The position numbers were made by a program, and so were the translations under genes. This document shows positions 46,501 through 54,245 of a stretch of DNA of 55,163 bases, in pieces. A model generated the notes under the pieces. It saw only the letters and a program-made list of their open reading frames with translations, had not been told where the DNA came from and did no database searches. Each line of letters begins with the position of its first letter. The first letter of the stretch is position 1. The stretch is from Paucimonas sp. (GTDB lineage: Bacteria; Pseudomonadota; Gammaproteobacteria; Pseudomonadales; Pseudomonadaceae), in contig JAIRVG010000072.1 in the NCBI GenBank assembly GCA_031253995.1, positions 1-55,163 of the forward strand, read 5' to 3'.

Positions 46501-47165
46501 CCGATCTGGAAGCAGGCACCGTCACCTTCACCGACGTGACTGGCTACAGCCAGCCAGTGACCATCGAGCACCGCATCGAGGACATGGCTGTGGTGCGCGA
46601 CGTGCAGATCAACGGCGAGATCGGCTTCACGCGCCCGCTGACGCACGCCTATCCGCTGGCCAGTCCCGGCGATCCGGTCTCTGGCAGTTTCGTCTCCAGT
46701 GCGCTGGTGGCCGGTGACCTGTTCGCCCGCGTGAACCTCGTGTTCGACCAGAGCACCTGGAACGGCAGCTGGTCGGATGAACTGATCGGCAGCGCCGCTA
46801 CCGCCACCTTCAACCACACCCAGTACCCGATTACGGTCACCAATCGCGGGGCGCTCACCGAGCGCTGGGTGGTTCGGATGACCAACAGCACCTCGTTCGA
46901 GGTCATCGGCGAGAACGTAGGTGTGATCGCTACCGGCAATACCAGCGCCGACTGCGCCCCCAACAACCCGGCGACCGGCGTGCCGTACTTCCGTCTGCCC
47001 GCGCTCGGCTGGGGCAACGGCTGGGCCACCGGCAACGTGCTGCGCTTCAACACCATCGGCAGCCAGTTCCCGGTCTGGGTGGTGCGCACCGTCCAGCAGG
47101 GACCGGAGTCCGTGCCCGACGACCACTTCACGTTGCTGATTCGCGGGGATGTCGACACGCCTTGA
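43542..47165 (+). CDS. Giant tail-tip protein (1207 residues)
   Basis: The protein starts IQSGDVKLLKSAVMADVPEG and consists of many beta-rich segments in a recurring layout (LPGGCLPGSLSIVTDGITIF, GTIDYANGVLSLNSG, VTYTPAAQL; later ATLGSIEPGSLEIEWN; later GSVDYDTGLVRVRFG). At least four degenerate copies of this PGSLxIxxxG...G.IDYxxGxxxL unit can be seen between about 300 and 870, suggesting tandem Ig/FN3-like modules. It probably forms the tail tip or a host-contact structure. No adhesin name can be given. Confidence 0.65.
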   Translation: MPIQSGDVKLLKSAVMADVPEGGGAPTGLVIADGVSNAIFPDISELDRAGGRVNLRKSFVQVATDDTDTYFGANVIVAEPPQDERVSVTLFSTRKTFDTREQAQTRIEAYLNKGPEWAGYLFENHIAGQRVVQLFQRSSDAVPNVGQTLVLIENEGLPTQKEQYIRATAVSVVERSFTYNTDQDYKAAVVTVAISDALRFDFTGSPASRTFTRATNSTKTRDTVVADAGTYVGVVPLMQAANVGDFTIKGASIYTQLVPSAQTETPISGVAPYAAAGLPVPGAAPVSYTASHAWNTSIKFNLPGGCLPGSLSIVTDGITIFDDAGLLKTASGTLGTIDYANGVLSLNSGSMSGSKAVTYTPAAQLQRAPQSAEIAVTPESRSQSYVGTVNPVPQPGTLAISYMAQGRWYVLSDGGNGSLKGLDASYGAGTFNKNTGAFVVTLGALPDVGSSLILTWNVPTQETQQPTAALKASQALQLAPPEGKSVQPGTLTITWPHESGTGTRTASATTSGELSGAATGSLNVAQNLLSFAPNVLPPVGALLTVDYVAGPKQEDSFAHPSRDGQGKVPVTATLGSIEPGSLEIEWNTLTDTAVLGVYTLQQIQAMGLGLWNGVDPTQYARDDGAGNVLRAGQVIGSVNYATGAVQFQPDVTVKIPSPVYGAQRLGWASGVGQMFRLNYGGISYVDAPSLYPNDESGYVKLRYNSAGSTSNHSETFAFSPSFRLVPGVNAQVVTGTVLLAIAGSQPWGHQLWGDSGQGTLREFTPSGWVTRGSINYLSGAVTLTSWSAGATNSFTRASCVTTVGENISSEYVFRTGAAPLRPGSLSIQFTRAVGGTQTVTAGIDGTITASGVIGSVDYDTGLVRVRFGTVVTAAGNESEPWFDAENVRPDGKIFRPEPVAASSLRYSAVAYSYLPLDAALLGIDPVRLPSDGRVPIFRPGGFAVVGHTGRITASVSNGQTIDCARVRLSRVRVVGHNGGLVNTGYVTDLEAGTVTFTDVTGYSQPVTIEHRIEDMAVVRDVQINGEIGFTRPLTHAYPLASPGDPVSGSFVSSALVAGDLFARVNLVFDQSTWNGSWSDELIGSAATATFNHTQYPITVTNRGALTERWVVRMTNSTSFEVIGENVGVIATGNTSADCAPNNPATGVPYFRLPALGWGNGWATGNVLRFNTIGSQFPVWVVRTVQQGPESVPDDHFTLLIRGDVDTP

Positions 47166-47212
47166 TGGTGTGGGTGCCCCCTGATCTTTGAACCCTTCTC
47201 GCAGGAATTCCT

Positions 47213-48478
47213 ATGACCGACCTGACCGTCAAATACTTCAGCAGCGGCATGACCGGCGCGCCCCAGATCGCCAACAACTGGGGCGATCTGGTGACCATGC
47301 TCGATGCGTGCCTGATCAATGGCTTCGCCTTGAAGGCTATCGACACATTAACCGTTGCCGACGGCATCGCCACGGCGACCATTTCCTCGGGCCACGCCTA
47401 TCGGCCTTTTCAGGTGATCGAGATCGCTGGCGCTGAGCAGACCGAGTACAACGGACAGTTCCGAGTGCTGACGGCGACGATGACCACGTTCACCTATGCA
47501 GTGACCGGCACGCCCGTCTCACCCGCCACGACGGCGACGAGTCTCTCGGCCAAGGTTGCCCCGCTGGGGTGGGAGAAGCCGTTCTCGTCGACTCACAAGG
47601 CCGCCTACCGCAGCAAGAACCCGCAGTCCCCGCAAAACATTCTGCTGATCGACAACAGCCTCAAGACGCCCAACTACACGACGGGCTGGGCCAAGTGGGC
47701 CAACGTCGGCATCGTCGAAGACCTGTCGGACATCGACACCATCGTCGGCGCGCAGGCTCCCTATGACCCGAACAACCCGACGCAGAACTGGAAACAGGTC
47801 ACCGCCAGCCAGTGGGGTTGGTACAAGTGGTTCCACGCGCGCGGCCCCCAGTACGAGAGCAATGGCGACAGCGGCGGCGGTGGGCGCAACTGGGTGCTGA
47901 TCGGTGACGACCGCCTGTTCTTCCTCTTCTGCACCAACGCAGCGGGCTACGGCTGGTATGGCCGCAACAGCTACTGCTTCGGCGACCTCATCAGCTTCAA
48001 GCCGGGTGACAACTACGCCACGGTGCTGGCTGCTGATGACAACTACTCGGGGATGAGCAACTACTGGAGCTATCCCGGCCAGTTCAGCGGCTACGGGCTG
48101 GTTTCGTCCCTGGACTTCACGGGCAAAGTCCTGCTGCGCAACCACACCCAACTCGGCAACCCGGTGCGGTTTGGGCTCACGTCCCTGAACACGAACAACG
48201 GCCAGCAAATCTGCGGCCGCGGCCCGATGCCGTTTCCGAACGGAGCCGACTACAGTTTGTGGCTGCTGCCCACCTACGTGCGGCAGGAGGATGGCCATAT
48301 GCGCGGCATCCTGCCCGGAATGCTGTGGATGCCGCAATACCTGCCCTACAGCGACCAGACCATAGTCGACAACGTGGTCGGTCAGGCAGGCAAGCGCTTC
48401 CTGCTGGTCAGGACGCAGTACAGCGATCAAACCGAAGGTGCGCAGATCGCATTCGACATCACCGGGCCTTGGAGGTAA
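47213..48478 (+). CDS. Tail protein, unrecognised (421 residues)
   Basis: The protein starts MTDLTVKYFSSGMTGAPQIA and contains many aromatic and Gly/Asn residues (GWYKWFHARGPQYESNG, FLFCTNAAGYGWYGRNSYCF, YWSYPGQFSGYG). A first beta domain (about 1-110) precedes a larger one with TTGWAKWANVG, and YVRQEDGHMRGILPGMLW near the end. It is in the tail-tip series between the giant protein and the lectin-like protein. Aromatic-rich surfaces suit receptor or sugar contact, but this is an inference. Confidence 0.6.
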   Translation: MTDLTVKYFSSGMTGAPQIANNWGDLVTMLDACLINGFALKAIDTLTVADGIATATISSGHAYRPFQVIEIAGAEQTEYNGQFRVLTATMTTFTYAVTGTPVSPATTATSLSAKVAPLGWEKPFSSTHKAAYRSKNPQSPQNILLIDNSLKTPNYTTGWAKWANVGIVEDLSDIDTIVGAQAPYDPNNPTQNWKQVTASQWGWYKWFHARGPQYESNGDSGGGGRNWVLIGDDRLFFLFCTNAAGYGWYGRNSYCFGDLISFKPGDNYATVLAADDNYSGMSNYWSYPGQFSGYGLVSSLDFTGKVLLRNHTQLGNPVRFGLTSLNTNNGQQICGRGPMPFPNGADYSLWLLPTYVRQEDGHMRGILPGMLWMPQYLPYSDQTIVDNVVGQAGKRFLLVRTQYSDQTEGAQIAFDITGPWR

Positions 48479-48481
48479 GCG

Positions 48482-49567
48482 ATGAGCTACCCGCTGAGCG
48501 AGTCCTTCGCCTCTGCGCCTGCCATCGGCTACACCGCAGTCCTAGGCGGAATGTCCGCGACGCACAACAGTGCGCAACAATCCATCGACATCTCGGCTCC
48601 CAACAGCCAGTCCATCCTGCGCTTCAATGAAGCCGCCCACGGCGATTTCTGGTTCGAGGCCGACATCGAGTTGCTGACCGACCCAAGCGCCCGCAAGCAC
48701 ATCGGGCTGTGGATGACGACCGGCAATGGTTCCGAGGGCTACCGGTTCGCCCATCTCGATGGCGGTTGGAGCGTTTCCCGCTGGAACAGTGGCTTCGGCG
48801 ATGGTGCGGCGGTATCTGGCGGCATCAACGAAGGGGCCAAGCCCGTCGCTGGTTTTGCCGACGTGGCTCCGACCTTCAACGTCGGCCAGCGGTCGACCCT
48901 GCGCTGCGAGGTCATCGTCGGTGCCTTGGATGCCAACGGCGTGCCCTGGGCGCGGTTGATCCAGTTCAAAGCGGATGGCGTGCTGATGTTCCAGGTTGGC
49001 GATGCCGCCTACCGGGGCAAGTTGATTCCTGGCGTCTTTCTATACGGAGCCACGGCACGCGTCCACGCGATTGCGGGTGACACACCTTCCGGTCTGCCCG
49101 CGTTTCCCGCGACGGTGAGCGTGAACGCCGCAGATGACCTTCTGCCGCTGTCGGGTGGTTCGACCTCGGTGCTGCCAGATCCTGCTGCCCACATCGGCGT
49201 CAATGCCGATTGCGACCTGAGGCGCTTGAACAGTCCTAACTCTGAGCTGTGGAGCCGGGGCGGTGGCTACGACTGGCACGTTCACGCGATTCCGAATTAC
49301 CGCAAGAACATCCACTTTAGTGGCCACGGCTTCATCACCGGAACGGTCAAGGAGAAAGGCCAGCCCGACCAGCCCCTGGCGCGGCGGGTGCAGCTCATCA
49401 GCGAGAACACCCGCGTCCTGGTCGCCGAAACCTGGTCAGACACCGGAGGCAACTACCGATTCGAACTGCTGGACCCGGCGCAGCGATACACCGTGGTCAG
49501 CTACGACCACAAGCAGATGTACCGCGCCGTGATCGCGGACAACCTACGCCCGGAGATGATGCCGTGA
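48482..49567 (+). CDS. Tail protein with lectin-like and carboxypeptidase-regulatory-like domains
   Basis: The 361-residue protein has an N-terminal half resembling a jelly-roll/LamG fold (FWFEADIELLTDPSARKHIG, YRFAHLDGGWSVSRWNSGFG). The C-terminal domain reads GHGFITGTVKEKGQPDQPLA, then RRVQLISENTRVLVAETWSD, GNYRFELLDPAQRYTVVSYD, a transthyretin/carboxypeptidase-regulatory-like beta sandwich. Such combinations occur in phage tail-tip and receptor-binding proteins. Its stop overlaps the next GTG start. Confidence 0.6.
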   Translation: MSYPLSESFASAPAIGYTAVLGGMSATHNSAQQSIDISAPNSQSILRFNEAAHGDFWFEADIELLTDPSARKHIGLWMTTGNGSEGYRFAHLDGGWSVSRWNSGFGDGAAVSGGINEGAKPVAGFADVAPTFNVGQRSTLRCEVIVGALDANGVPWARLIQFKADGVLMFQVGDAAYRGKLIPGVFLYGATARVHAIAGDTPSGLPAFPATVSVNAADDLLPLSGGSTSVLPDPAAHIGVNADCDLRRLNSPNSELWSRGGGYDWHVHAIPNYRKNIHFSGHGFITGTVKEKGQPDQPLARRVQLISENTRVLVAETWSDTGGNYRFELLDPAQRYTVVSYDHKQMYRAVIADNLRPEMMP

Positions 49568-49959
49568 CCGTTGCCATCACTGTCGAACACAACGAGGCGC
49601 GGCTGGCAGGCACCTTGGCCTTCCTCGACGCAGGCACCAACCCGGCGCGACTGCGCATTTACGGCGGTACGCGTCCCGCCACCCCGGCGACGACGCCCGC
49701 GAGCGCGATGCTGGTCGAGATCAGGCTCACCAAGCCCGCAGGCACGATTGCGGGGGGACTCCTCACCCTGACGCAACAGGAGGACGGCTTGATCACCAGC
49801 ACCGGCGTCGCCACGTGGGCGCGGCTGGTCAACGGCAACGAAGTCACGGCTTTGGATCTGGATTGCAGCGGTACCGACGGCGATGGCGATGTGAAACTGG
49901 CCAGCACCAACCTCTATCTGGGCGGTGACGCTCGGATGGTGTCGGCAATCCTGGGGTAA
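49564..49959 (+). CDS. Small tail-tip protein
   Basis: A GTG start gives 131 residues (VTVAITVEHNEARLAGTLAF, then ARLRIYGGTRPATPATTPAS and LITSTGVATWARLVNGNEVT, ALDLDCSGTDGDGDVKLA). The beta-rich pattern is that of small tail-tip or fibre-base proteins. It overlaps the stop of the previous gene by four bases and is three bases from the next. No family name is supported. Confidence 0.6.
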   Translation: MTVAITVEHNEARLAGTLAFLDAGTNPARLRIYGGTRPATPATTPASAMLVEIRLTKPAGTIAGGLLTLTQQEDGLITSTGVATWARLVNGNEVTALDLDCSGTDGDGDVKLASTNLYLGGDARMVSAILG

Positions 49960-49962
49960 GCC

Positions 49963-51990
49963 GTGCCTGCCGTGACCAACGAGGTGACCTTGGTCGCCAC
50001 GTTGCCCGCGCCCGCCGTCACCGTGGTGGTCGGTCCGCCCTTGGTCGATCTGCTCTTCGATCAACCCGCTGCCACCGACGCCAATTTGGTGTTCGGGACC
50101 AACTACATCGCGCCGCGCGACGATGTGACGGTGCAGGCCACACTGCCGCTGCCGGTCGTCACGATCAAGTTCATCCCACCGGCGCGGGCCGAGTTGTTAG
50201 CCCAGCTCCCGGGCCTGACGGTGCAGTCACTGGTCTTGCGCCCGAGCGTGCCCTTGAATGTGGGGGCTAGTGCTGGCGCAAGCCTGCCCGGCGTCGTGTT
50301 CACCGGAGAGGTCAGGTACGCGTCGCACACGCAGCGTCCCACGGTGGGTCGGACTTCGCACCTCTGGCAGGTGGCGAAGCAGACGGAGGACGGCGCGAAG
50401 CAGGGCCAGCAGGATGCGGCTGCAACGCCCGCAGGCTGGAAGACGTTCTGGCGGCGCACGATTGCCGCGCCTCAAGGCGTCGATCATCGGTTACCCACGG
50501 TCTTGGCCTCGCTGCCTGCGCAGCATCGAACGGGCCAGCAACAGGCTCGGCCCTTCCACGACTTGACGTGGTTCGCGCATCAGGATGGCACGTATCTCGA
50601 ATTGGCTCGACTGAGCTTGTTTCAGAACGCGTCCCGCCTGCGCGATGCGACGGGGTTTCGTCACCAAGACGGCGACCGCACCAAGCGCGCGGGACGGGTG
50701 AGCCCTTGGCAAACCGCGCGGCAGCTCACACAGCGCCAAGGGAGTGATTTTCAGAGCGCGAGTCCATCAGCGAGGGGATGGCGTGGCCGGTATCAGGATG
50801 CCGTGCCACCACCGCCGGGGATCAGCATCTGGGTGATCCCAGAGCCGCCCGCGCCTCAACCTTGCTACACGCCGAGCGCCCACCTGGTGTTCGCGGCATT
50901 GGCCCCTGCGGCCAGCCACTTGCTTTTCGTTTGTGAAAACCACATCGACCCGCCACCTCCCGATGGGGAGCCGGTGGTCGTTCCCGTTCGGAGGGTGTAT
51001 TTCGTGATCAACAACGTGACCCTGCACCGGCTGCCAGATGGCCTGCCGGTGCCAGTGTTCAGCCTTTCACTGGCGCTCGATGCCGCCTCCTGGACGTGGG
51101 GCTTCGATGCGCTGCTGCCCGCCGCCGCAGAAGCTCTTGTCGCCCCCGGAAGCAACGGCGGACCGGTCGAATTGGTAGCCAGCGTCAACGGCACGCCGTT
51201 TCGCGTGCTGGCCGAGAGCATCAGCCGCGAGCGTGTGTTCGGCGACGCGAGCATCCGCATCTCCGGAAGAGGGCGCAACGCCGTGCTGGCCGCGCCCTAT
51301 GCCCCGGTGATGAACTTCCAGCAACCGCAGGCGCGCACGGCGCGGCAGTTGATGGACGACGTACTCACGCTCAACGGCATCCCGCTGGGCTGGAGCATCG
51401 ATTGGGGCCTGACCGACTGGAACGTCCCGACCGGGGTATTCACCCAGCAGGGTACGTGGATGGAAGCCTTGGTTGCCGTTGCCAGTGCGGCCGGGGGTTA
51501 CCTGATCCCGCACCCGTTCGACCAGAGCATCCGCGTGCGCCACCGGTATCCGGTCGCACCGTGGGAGTGGAACACCGTCACGCCAGACTTCGTGCTGCCC
51601 GTCGATGCGGTGGCCCGCGAGTCGCTGCGCTGGGTAGAGAAGCCCGCCTACAACCGCGTGTTCGTGTCCGGCCAGGATGTCGGTGTGCTTGGGCAGGTGA
51701 GCCGGGCTGGGACTGCCGGGGATGTGCTGGCCCCGATGGTGGTCGATGCGCTGATCACCGAAGCCGCTGCGGCGCGCCAGCGGGGCACCTCGGTTCTGGC
51801 TGATACCGGGCAACAGATCGAGGTGACCCTGCGCCTGCCGGTGCTGGCCGAGACGGGAATCATCGAGCCGGGTGCGTTCGTCGAGTACCAGGACGGCAGC
51901 GTGACGAGGCTGGGCATCGTGCGCTCGACGCAAGTCGAGGCAGGAATGCCGGAGGTCTGGCAGACCTTGGGGGTGCAGAGCCATGCATAA
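49963..51990 (+). CDS. Tail hub protein (late-control gpD-like C-terminus)
   Basis: Starting at GTG, the 675-residue protein has a Pro-rich, low-complexity first third (LPAPAVTVVVGPPLVDLLFD), then a linker with repeated RTSHLWQVAK / RFQNASRLRD-type units. The C-terminal half resembles hub proteins: FSLSLALDAASWTWGFDALL, RVLAESISRERVFGDASIRI, RTARQLMDDVLTLNGIPLGW, AAGGYLIPHPFDQSIRVRHR. Hub proteins link the tail tube to the tip. The following OB-like small protein is a natural partner. Confidence 0.65.
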   Translation: MPAVTNEVTLVATLPAPAVTVVVGPPLVDLLFDQPAATDANLVFGTNYIAPRDDVTVQATLPLPVVTIKFIPPARAELLAQLPGLTVQSLVLRPSVPLNVGASAGASLPGVVFTGEVRYASHTQRPTVGRTSHLWQVAKQTEDGAKQGQQDAAATPAGWKTFWRRTIAAPQGVDHRLPTVLASLPAQHRTGQQQARPFHDLTWFAHQDGTYLELARLSLFQNASRLRDATGFRHQDGDRTKRAGRVSPWQTARQLTQRQGSDFQSASPSARGWRGRYQDAVPPPPGISIWVIPEPPAPQPCYTPSAHLVFAALAPAASHLLFVCENHIDPPPPDGEPVVVPVRRVYFVINNVTLHRLPDGLPVPVFSLSLALDAASWTWGFDALLPAAAEALVAPGSNGGPVELVASVNGTPFRVLAESISRERVFGDASIRISGRGRNAVLAAPYAPVMNFQQPQARTARQLMDDVLTLNGIPLGWSIDWGLTDWNVPTGVFTQQGTWMEALVAVASAAGGYLIPHPFDQSIRVRHRYPVAPWEWNTVTPDFVLPVDAVARESLRWVEKPAYNRVFVSGQDVGVLGQVSRAGTAGDVLAPMVVDALITEAAAARQRGTSVLADTGQQIEVTLRLPVLAETGIIEPGAFVEYQDGSVTRLGIVRSTQVEAGMPEVWQTLGVQSHA

Positions 51991-52204
51991 CCTCTACGAG
52001 CAGTTCCGCCAACTCATCCCTGATCCGCCATTGCAGGCGGGTACGGTAGTGGGCGTCGGCTCCGGCGTCGTGACCGTCGCCTTGCCCGGCGGCGGCCTGA
52101 TCCGCGCACGCGGCAGCGCTGCCATCGGCCAAAAGGTGTTCGTGCGTGATGACGTCATCGAAGGCGGCGCACCCAACCTGATGCTGGAAATCATCGAAAT
52201 CTGA
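51983..52204 (+). CDS. Small OB-like tail spike/hub accessory protein
   Basis: The 73-residue product (MHNLYEQFRQLIPDPPLQAG, then VVTVALPGGGLIRARG and QKVFVRDDVIEGGAPNLML) has the beta pattern of a single OB-fold (G-V-V...V.LPGG...RARG...G..VFV) as in small phage hub or spike bases. It overlaps the hub gene by eight bases, consistent with a physical partner. It ends the tail module before the lysis genes. Confidence 0.6.
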   Translation: MHNLYEQFRQLIPDPPLQAGTVVGVGSGVVTVALPGGGLIRARGSAAIGQKVFVRDDVIEGGAPNLMLEIIEI

Positions 52205-52228
52205 AACCCATCTTCCTGATCACCCCTG

Positions 52229-52268
52229 AACCCGCCTTGGTGCCACGTGCATCAGGCGGGTTTCGCAT
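52229..52268 (+). terminator. Possible terminator between tail and lysis genes
   Basis: AACCCGCC (52229-52236) pairs with GGCGGGTT (52255-52262) over an 18-base loop; the tail TCGCAT is only weakly T-rich, so it may be partial. Confidence 0.5.
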
Positions 52269-52283
52269 TTCTGGAGACCTGCA

Positions 52284-52589
52284 ATGACCGAACCCGAACA
52301 ACAACCAGCCGCCCTTGTGGAAAACATGCTCCTGCTGCGCCGCGAGGACTTCGACGAACTGCTCGACCGTGCCGCCGAACGCGGAGCCGAGCGTTGCCTT
52401 GCCCATCTCGGGCTGGAGAACGGCAGCGCCGCGAAGGACATCCGCGAACTGCGCGATCTGCTGGAAGCGTGGCGAGATGCCCGCCGAACGGCGTGGCAGA
52501 CCACCATCAAGGTCGTGACCACCGGCATCCTGGCCGCGCTGCTGGTGGGGGCCGCCATCAAGTTGAAGCTGATGGGAGGCGTGCAATGA
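52284..52589 (+). CDS. DUF6127-like membrane protein, lysis-region
   Basis: The 101-residue protein has a soluble helical N-terminal part (ENMLLLRREDFDELLDRAAE, GAERCLAHLGLENGSAAKDI) and a C-terminal membrane helix (TTIKVVTTGILAALLVGAAI). DUF6127 proteins show this layout and lie next to holins in phage lysis regions. It overlaps the next gene by four bases. It may be a holin partner or antiholin. Confidence 0.65.
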   Translation: MTEPEQQPAALVENMLLLRREDFDELLDRAAERGAERCLAHLGLENGSAAKDIRELRDLLEAWRDARRTAWQTTIKVVTTGILAALLVGAAIKLKLMGGVQ

Positions 52590-52813
52590 CTGCCAAGCCG
52601 AAGATCTGCCTTCTGGACGACTGGCGGCGCGTGTTGCGACGGGCCTGGAGCGTCCGCTTCTCGCTGCTGGCCGCTGCCTTCACGGCGGCGGAAGTCGTGG
52701 TGCCGCTGTTCGGGGACGTACTACCGCGCGGCGCGTTCGTGCTGCTGGCCTTTGCCGCCAGCATCGGCGCAACCGTAGCTCGCATCGTGGCTCAGCCGGA
52801 GATGCACCGATGA
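52586..52813 (+). CDS. Holin-like protein, DUF7940 type
   Basis: The 75-residue product (KICLLDDWRRVLRRAWSVRF, then SLLAAAFTAAEVVVPLFGDV and LPRGAFVLLAFAASIGATVA) has two hydrophobic helices separated by a short polar turn and a basic N-terminus, fitting a small pinholin-type protein. It is placed between DUF6127 and the endolysin and overlaps both neighbours. Confidence 0.7.
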   Translation: MTAKPKICLLDDWRRVLRRAWSVRFSLLAAAFTAAEVVVPLFGDVLPRGAFVLLAFAASIGATVARIVAQPEMHR

Positions 52814-53319
52814 CCCGGCCACCATCACCAGCGATGCGCAGGACGGTGGCCGGACTGACGCTGTCCGCTGCCGCCCTGGTTGGCATCGTGCTGCACGAGG
52901 GCTACACCGACCGTGCAGTGATCCCCGTCAAGGGCGATGTACCGACCATTGGTTTCGGCACCACCACCGGGGTGAAGCTGGGCGACACCACCACGCCGCC
53001 AAAGGCGCTGGCTCGGGCACTTACCGACGTGCAGCAATTCGAGGGGGCGCTCAAGCAATGCGTGACCGTGCCCCTGGCCCAGCACGAGTACGACGCGCTG
53101 GTGAGCTTTTCCTACAACGTCGGCAGCCACGCGTTCTGCCAGTCCACGCTGGTCAGGAAACTCAACGCCGAGGACTACGCGGGAGCCTGTGCCGAGCTGC
53201 TGCGCTGGCGCTTCTTCCAGGGCAAAGACTGCGCGCTGCCCACCAACGCGCGGCTGTGCGGCGGGCTGGCTACACGGCGAGAAGCCGAATACCGGCAGTG
53301 CATCGGGGAGGCGTCGTGA
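52810..53319 (+). CDS. Endolysin (GH24 lysozyme, signal-anchor type)
   Basis: The 169-residue protein has a signal-anchor-like stretch (about 11-28: TVAGLTLSAAALVGIVL), then the catalytic region HEGYTDRAVIPVKGDVPTIG with Glu30, Asp43 and Thr46, then QHEYDALVSFSYNVGSHAF, the GH24 signature, and LRWRFFQGKDC..PTNARLCGGLATRREAEY. The active-site spacing follows the EGY...PVKGDVPTIGFG subgroup. It degrades peptidoglycan after release from the membrane. Confidence 0.9.
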   Translation: MTRPPSPAMRRTVAGLTLSAAALVGIVLHEGYTDRAVIPVKGDVPTIGFGTTTGVKLGDTTTPPKALARALTDVQQFEGALKQCVTVPLAQHEYDALVSFSYNVGSHAFCQSTLVRKLNAEDYAGACAELLRWRFFQGKDCALPTNARLCGGLATRREAEYRQCIGEAS

Positions 53320-53813
53320 GTGTGATTCCGTGGCCGTACCGGCTGCTGGCCCTCACGGCGCTCGGCGTCGCCCTGATTGGCTTCGGCTGGATCAAGGGGG
53401 CGAGCCACGTTCAAGCGCGATGGGATGCCGCCATCCAGCAACAAGCCCTACAGACTGCAGCCATCCGCGAGCGGCAGGCGCAAGCCACCGTCAAGGTCGT
53501 CACCCAGTACGTCGACCGCGTCCGCGTCGTTCGCGAGAAGGGCGAAACCATCATCAAGGAGGTTCCCGTCTATGTGCCCGTTCAAGCCGATGCTGCTTGC
53601 ACTATCAACCGTGGCTTTGTGCGCCTGCACGACGCTGCCGCCGCCGGTGAGCTGCCCGAGCCCGCCCGAGATGCTGATGCGGCCGCCGCAGGCATTGCGC
53701 TCTCTGCCGTCGCCGGAACCGTTGCCTCCAACTACCAGACCTGCCACGAGAACGCCGAGCAATTGAGAGCGTTGCAGGTGTGGGTCGGGGCGATGACACG
53801 AAGTGTCAGATGA
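53316..53813 (+). CDS. Rz: Inner-membrane spanin subunit (Rz-like)
   Basis: A GTG start overlapping the endolysin stop gives 165 residues. A membrane helix (about 9-27: LLALTALGVALIGFGWI) is followed by a coiled-coil region (VQARWDAAIQQQALQTAAIR) and a Cys-containing C-terminal part. This is the i-spanin layout again. The Rz1 gene is nested in the +1 frame, as in the first prophage, though the two cassettes share no obvious close sequence identity. Confidence 0.8.
   Translation: MSVIPWPYRLLALTALGVALIGFGWIKGASHVQARWDAAIQQQALQTAAIRERQAQATVKVVTQYVDRVRVVREKGETIIKEVPVYVPVQADAACTINRGFVRLHDAAAAGELPEPARDADAAAAGIALSAVAGTVASNYQTCHENAEQLRALQVWVGAMTRSVR
53572..53766 (+). CDS. Rz1: Outer-membrane spanin lipoprotein (Rz1-like), nested in Rz
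   Basis: The 64-residue product lies inside the Rz gene in another frame, with AAGGAGG eight bases before the ATG. The signal peptide MCPFKPMLLALSTVALCAC contains a lipobox (ALCAC), and the mature part is Pro-rich (LPPPVSCPSPPEMLMRPPQA). It pairs with Rz to fuse the outer and inner membranes at lysis. Confidence 0.85.
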   Translation: MCPFKPMLLALSTVALCACTTLPPPVSCPSPPEMLMRPPQALRSLPSPEPLPPTTRPATRTPSN

Positions 53814-53947
53814 TTTCAGCTTGGCCATCGATCCCGAAAATCTGTGTGTAACCATCGTAGACTTCACGTTCAAGCTTGAAACTGGAAGAGTGCAAACGTT
53901 GACGCAACTTAAGAAGTTGTCTGAAGGTTTGACAAGAAGGGAAATAT

Positions 53948-54229
53948 ATGGAGCAAGAGAAAAAATGGCCTCGGGTAGGCGACAAACTCGTTCATCAGTT
54001 TAGAAAGAAGCCTGGGCAAATAGAGGCAGAGGTTATTTCCGTCGACAGAGGATCTGGTTTGATTGCGCTCCGTATTGGAGATAGAGTTTTTCCATCCTTG
54101 TCGTCTGCGGCCGAAGCTTGTTCCGGCGCTGCTGCGAATGGTTGGATCTACTGGGGGCTCAAGAAACAATCCCCGAGATCATCCGGAGCGGCCTCAGGGC
54201 TTGATAAGCAAAAGAAGCGCAGCCGGTAG
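53948..54229 (+). CDS. RAMA/DUF2924-like small domain protein
   Basis: The 93-residue protein (MEQEKKWPRVGDKLVHQFRK, then AEVISVDRGSGLIALRIGDR and FPSLSSAAEACSGAAANGWI) has the pattern SL.SAA...G...NGW.YW typical of RAMA and DUF4357-type domains. It also resembles the C-terminal half of the DUF2924 protein of this prophage (PG..L......G..FKSLTAVARHITGAHWSGP). RAMA domains are proposed to read modified DNA in restriction contexts. GGGAAA precedes the ATG. GC content drops in this area, a sign of acquired cargo. Confidence 0.55.
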   Translation: MEQEKKWPRVGDKLVHQFRKKPGQIEAEVISVDRGSGLIALRIGDRVFPSLSSAAEACSGAAANGWIYWGLKKQSPRSSGAASGLDKQKKRSR

Positions 54230-54245
54230 AAATAACGGCGCGTTG

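Noticed and set aside
45363..47126. 587-codon leftward reading opposite the giant tail protein
   Set aside because: Composition of a shadow frame; late genes run consistently rightward here.
53803..54003. 66-codon rightward reading between Rz and the RAMA-like gene
   Set aside because: It overlaps both neighbours, lacks a clear ribosome binding site and has no recognisable pattern. The 134-base gap before 53948 is treated as non-coding.
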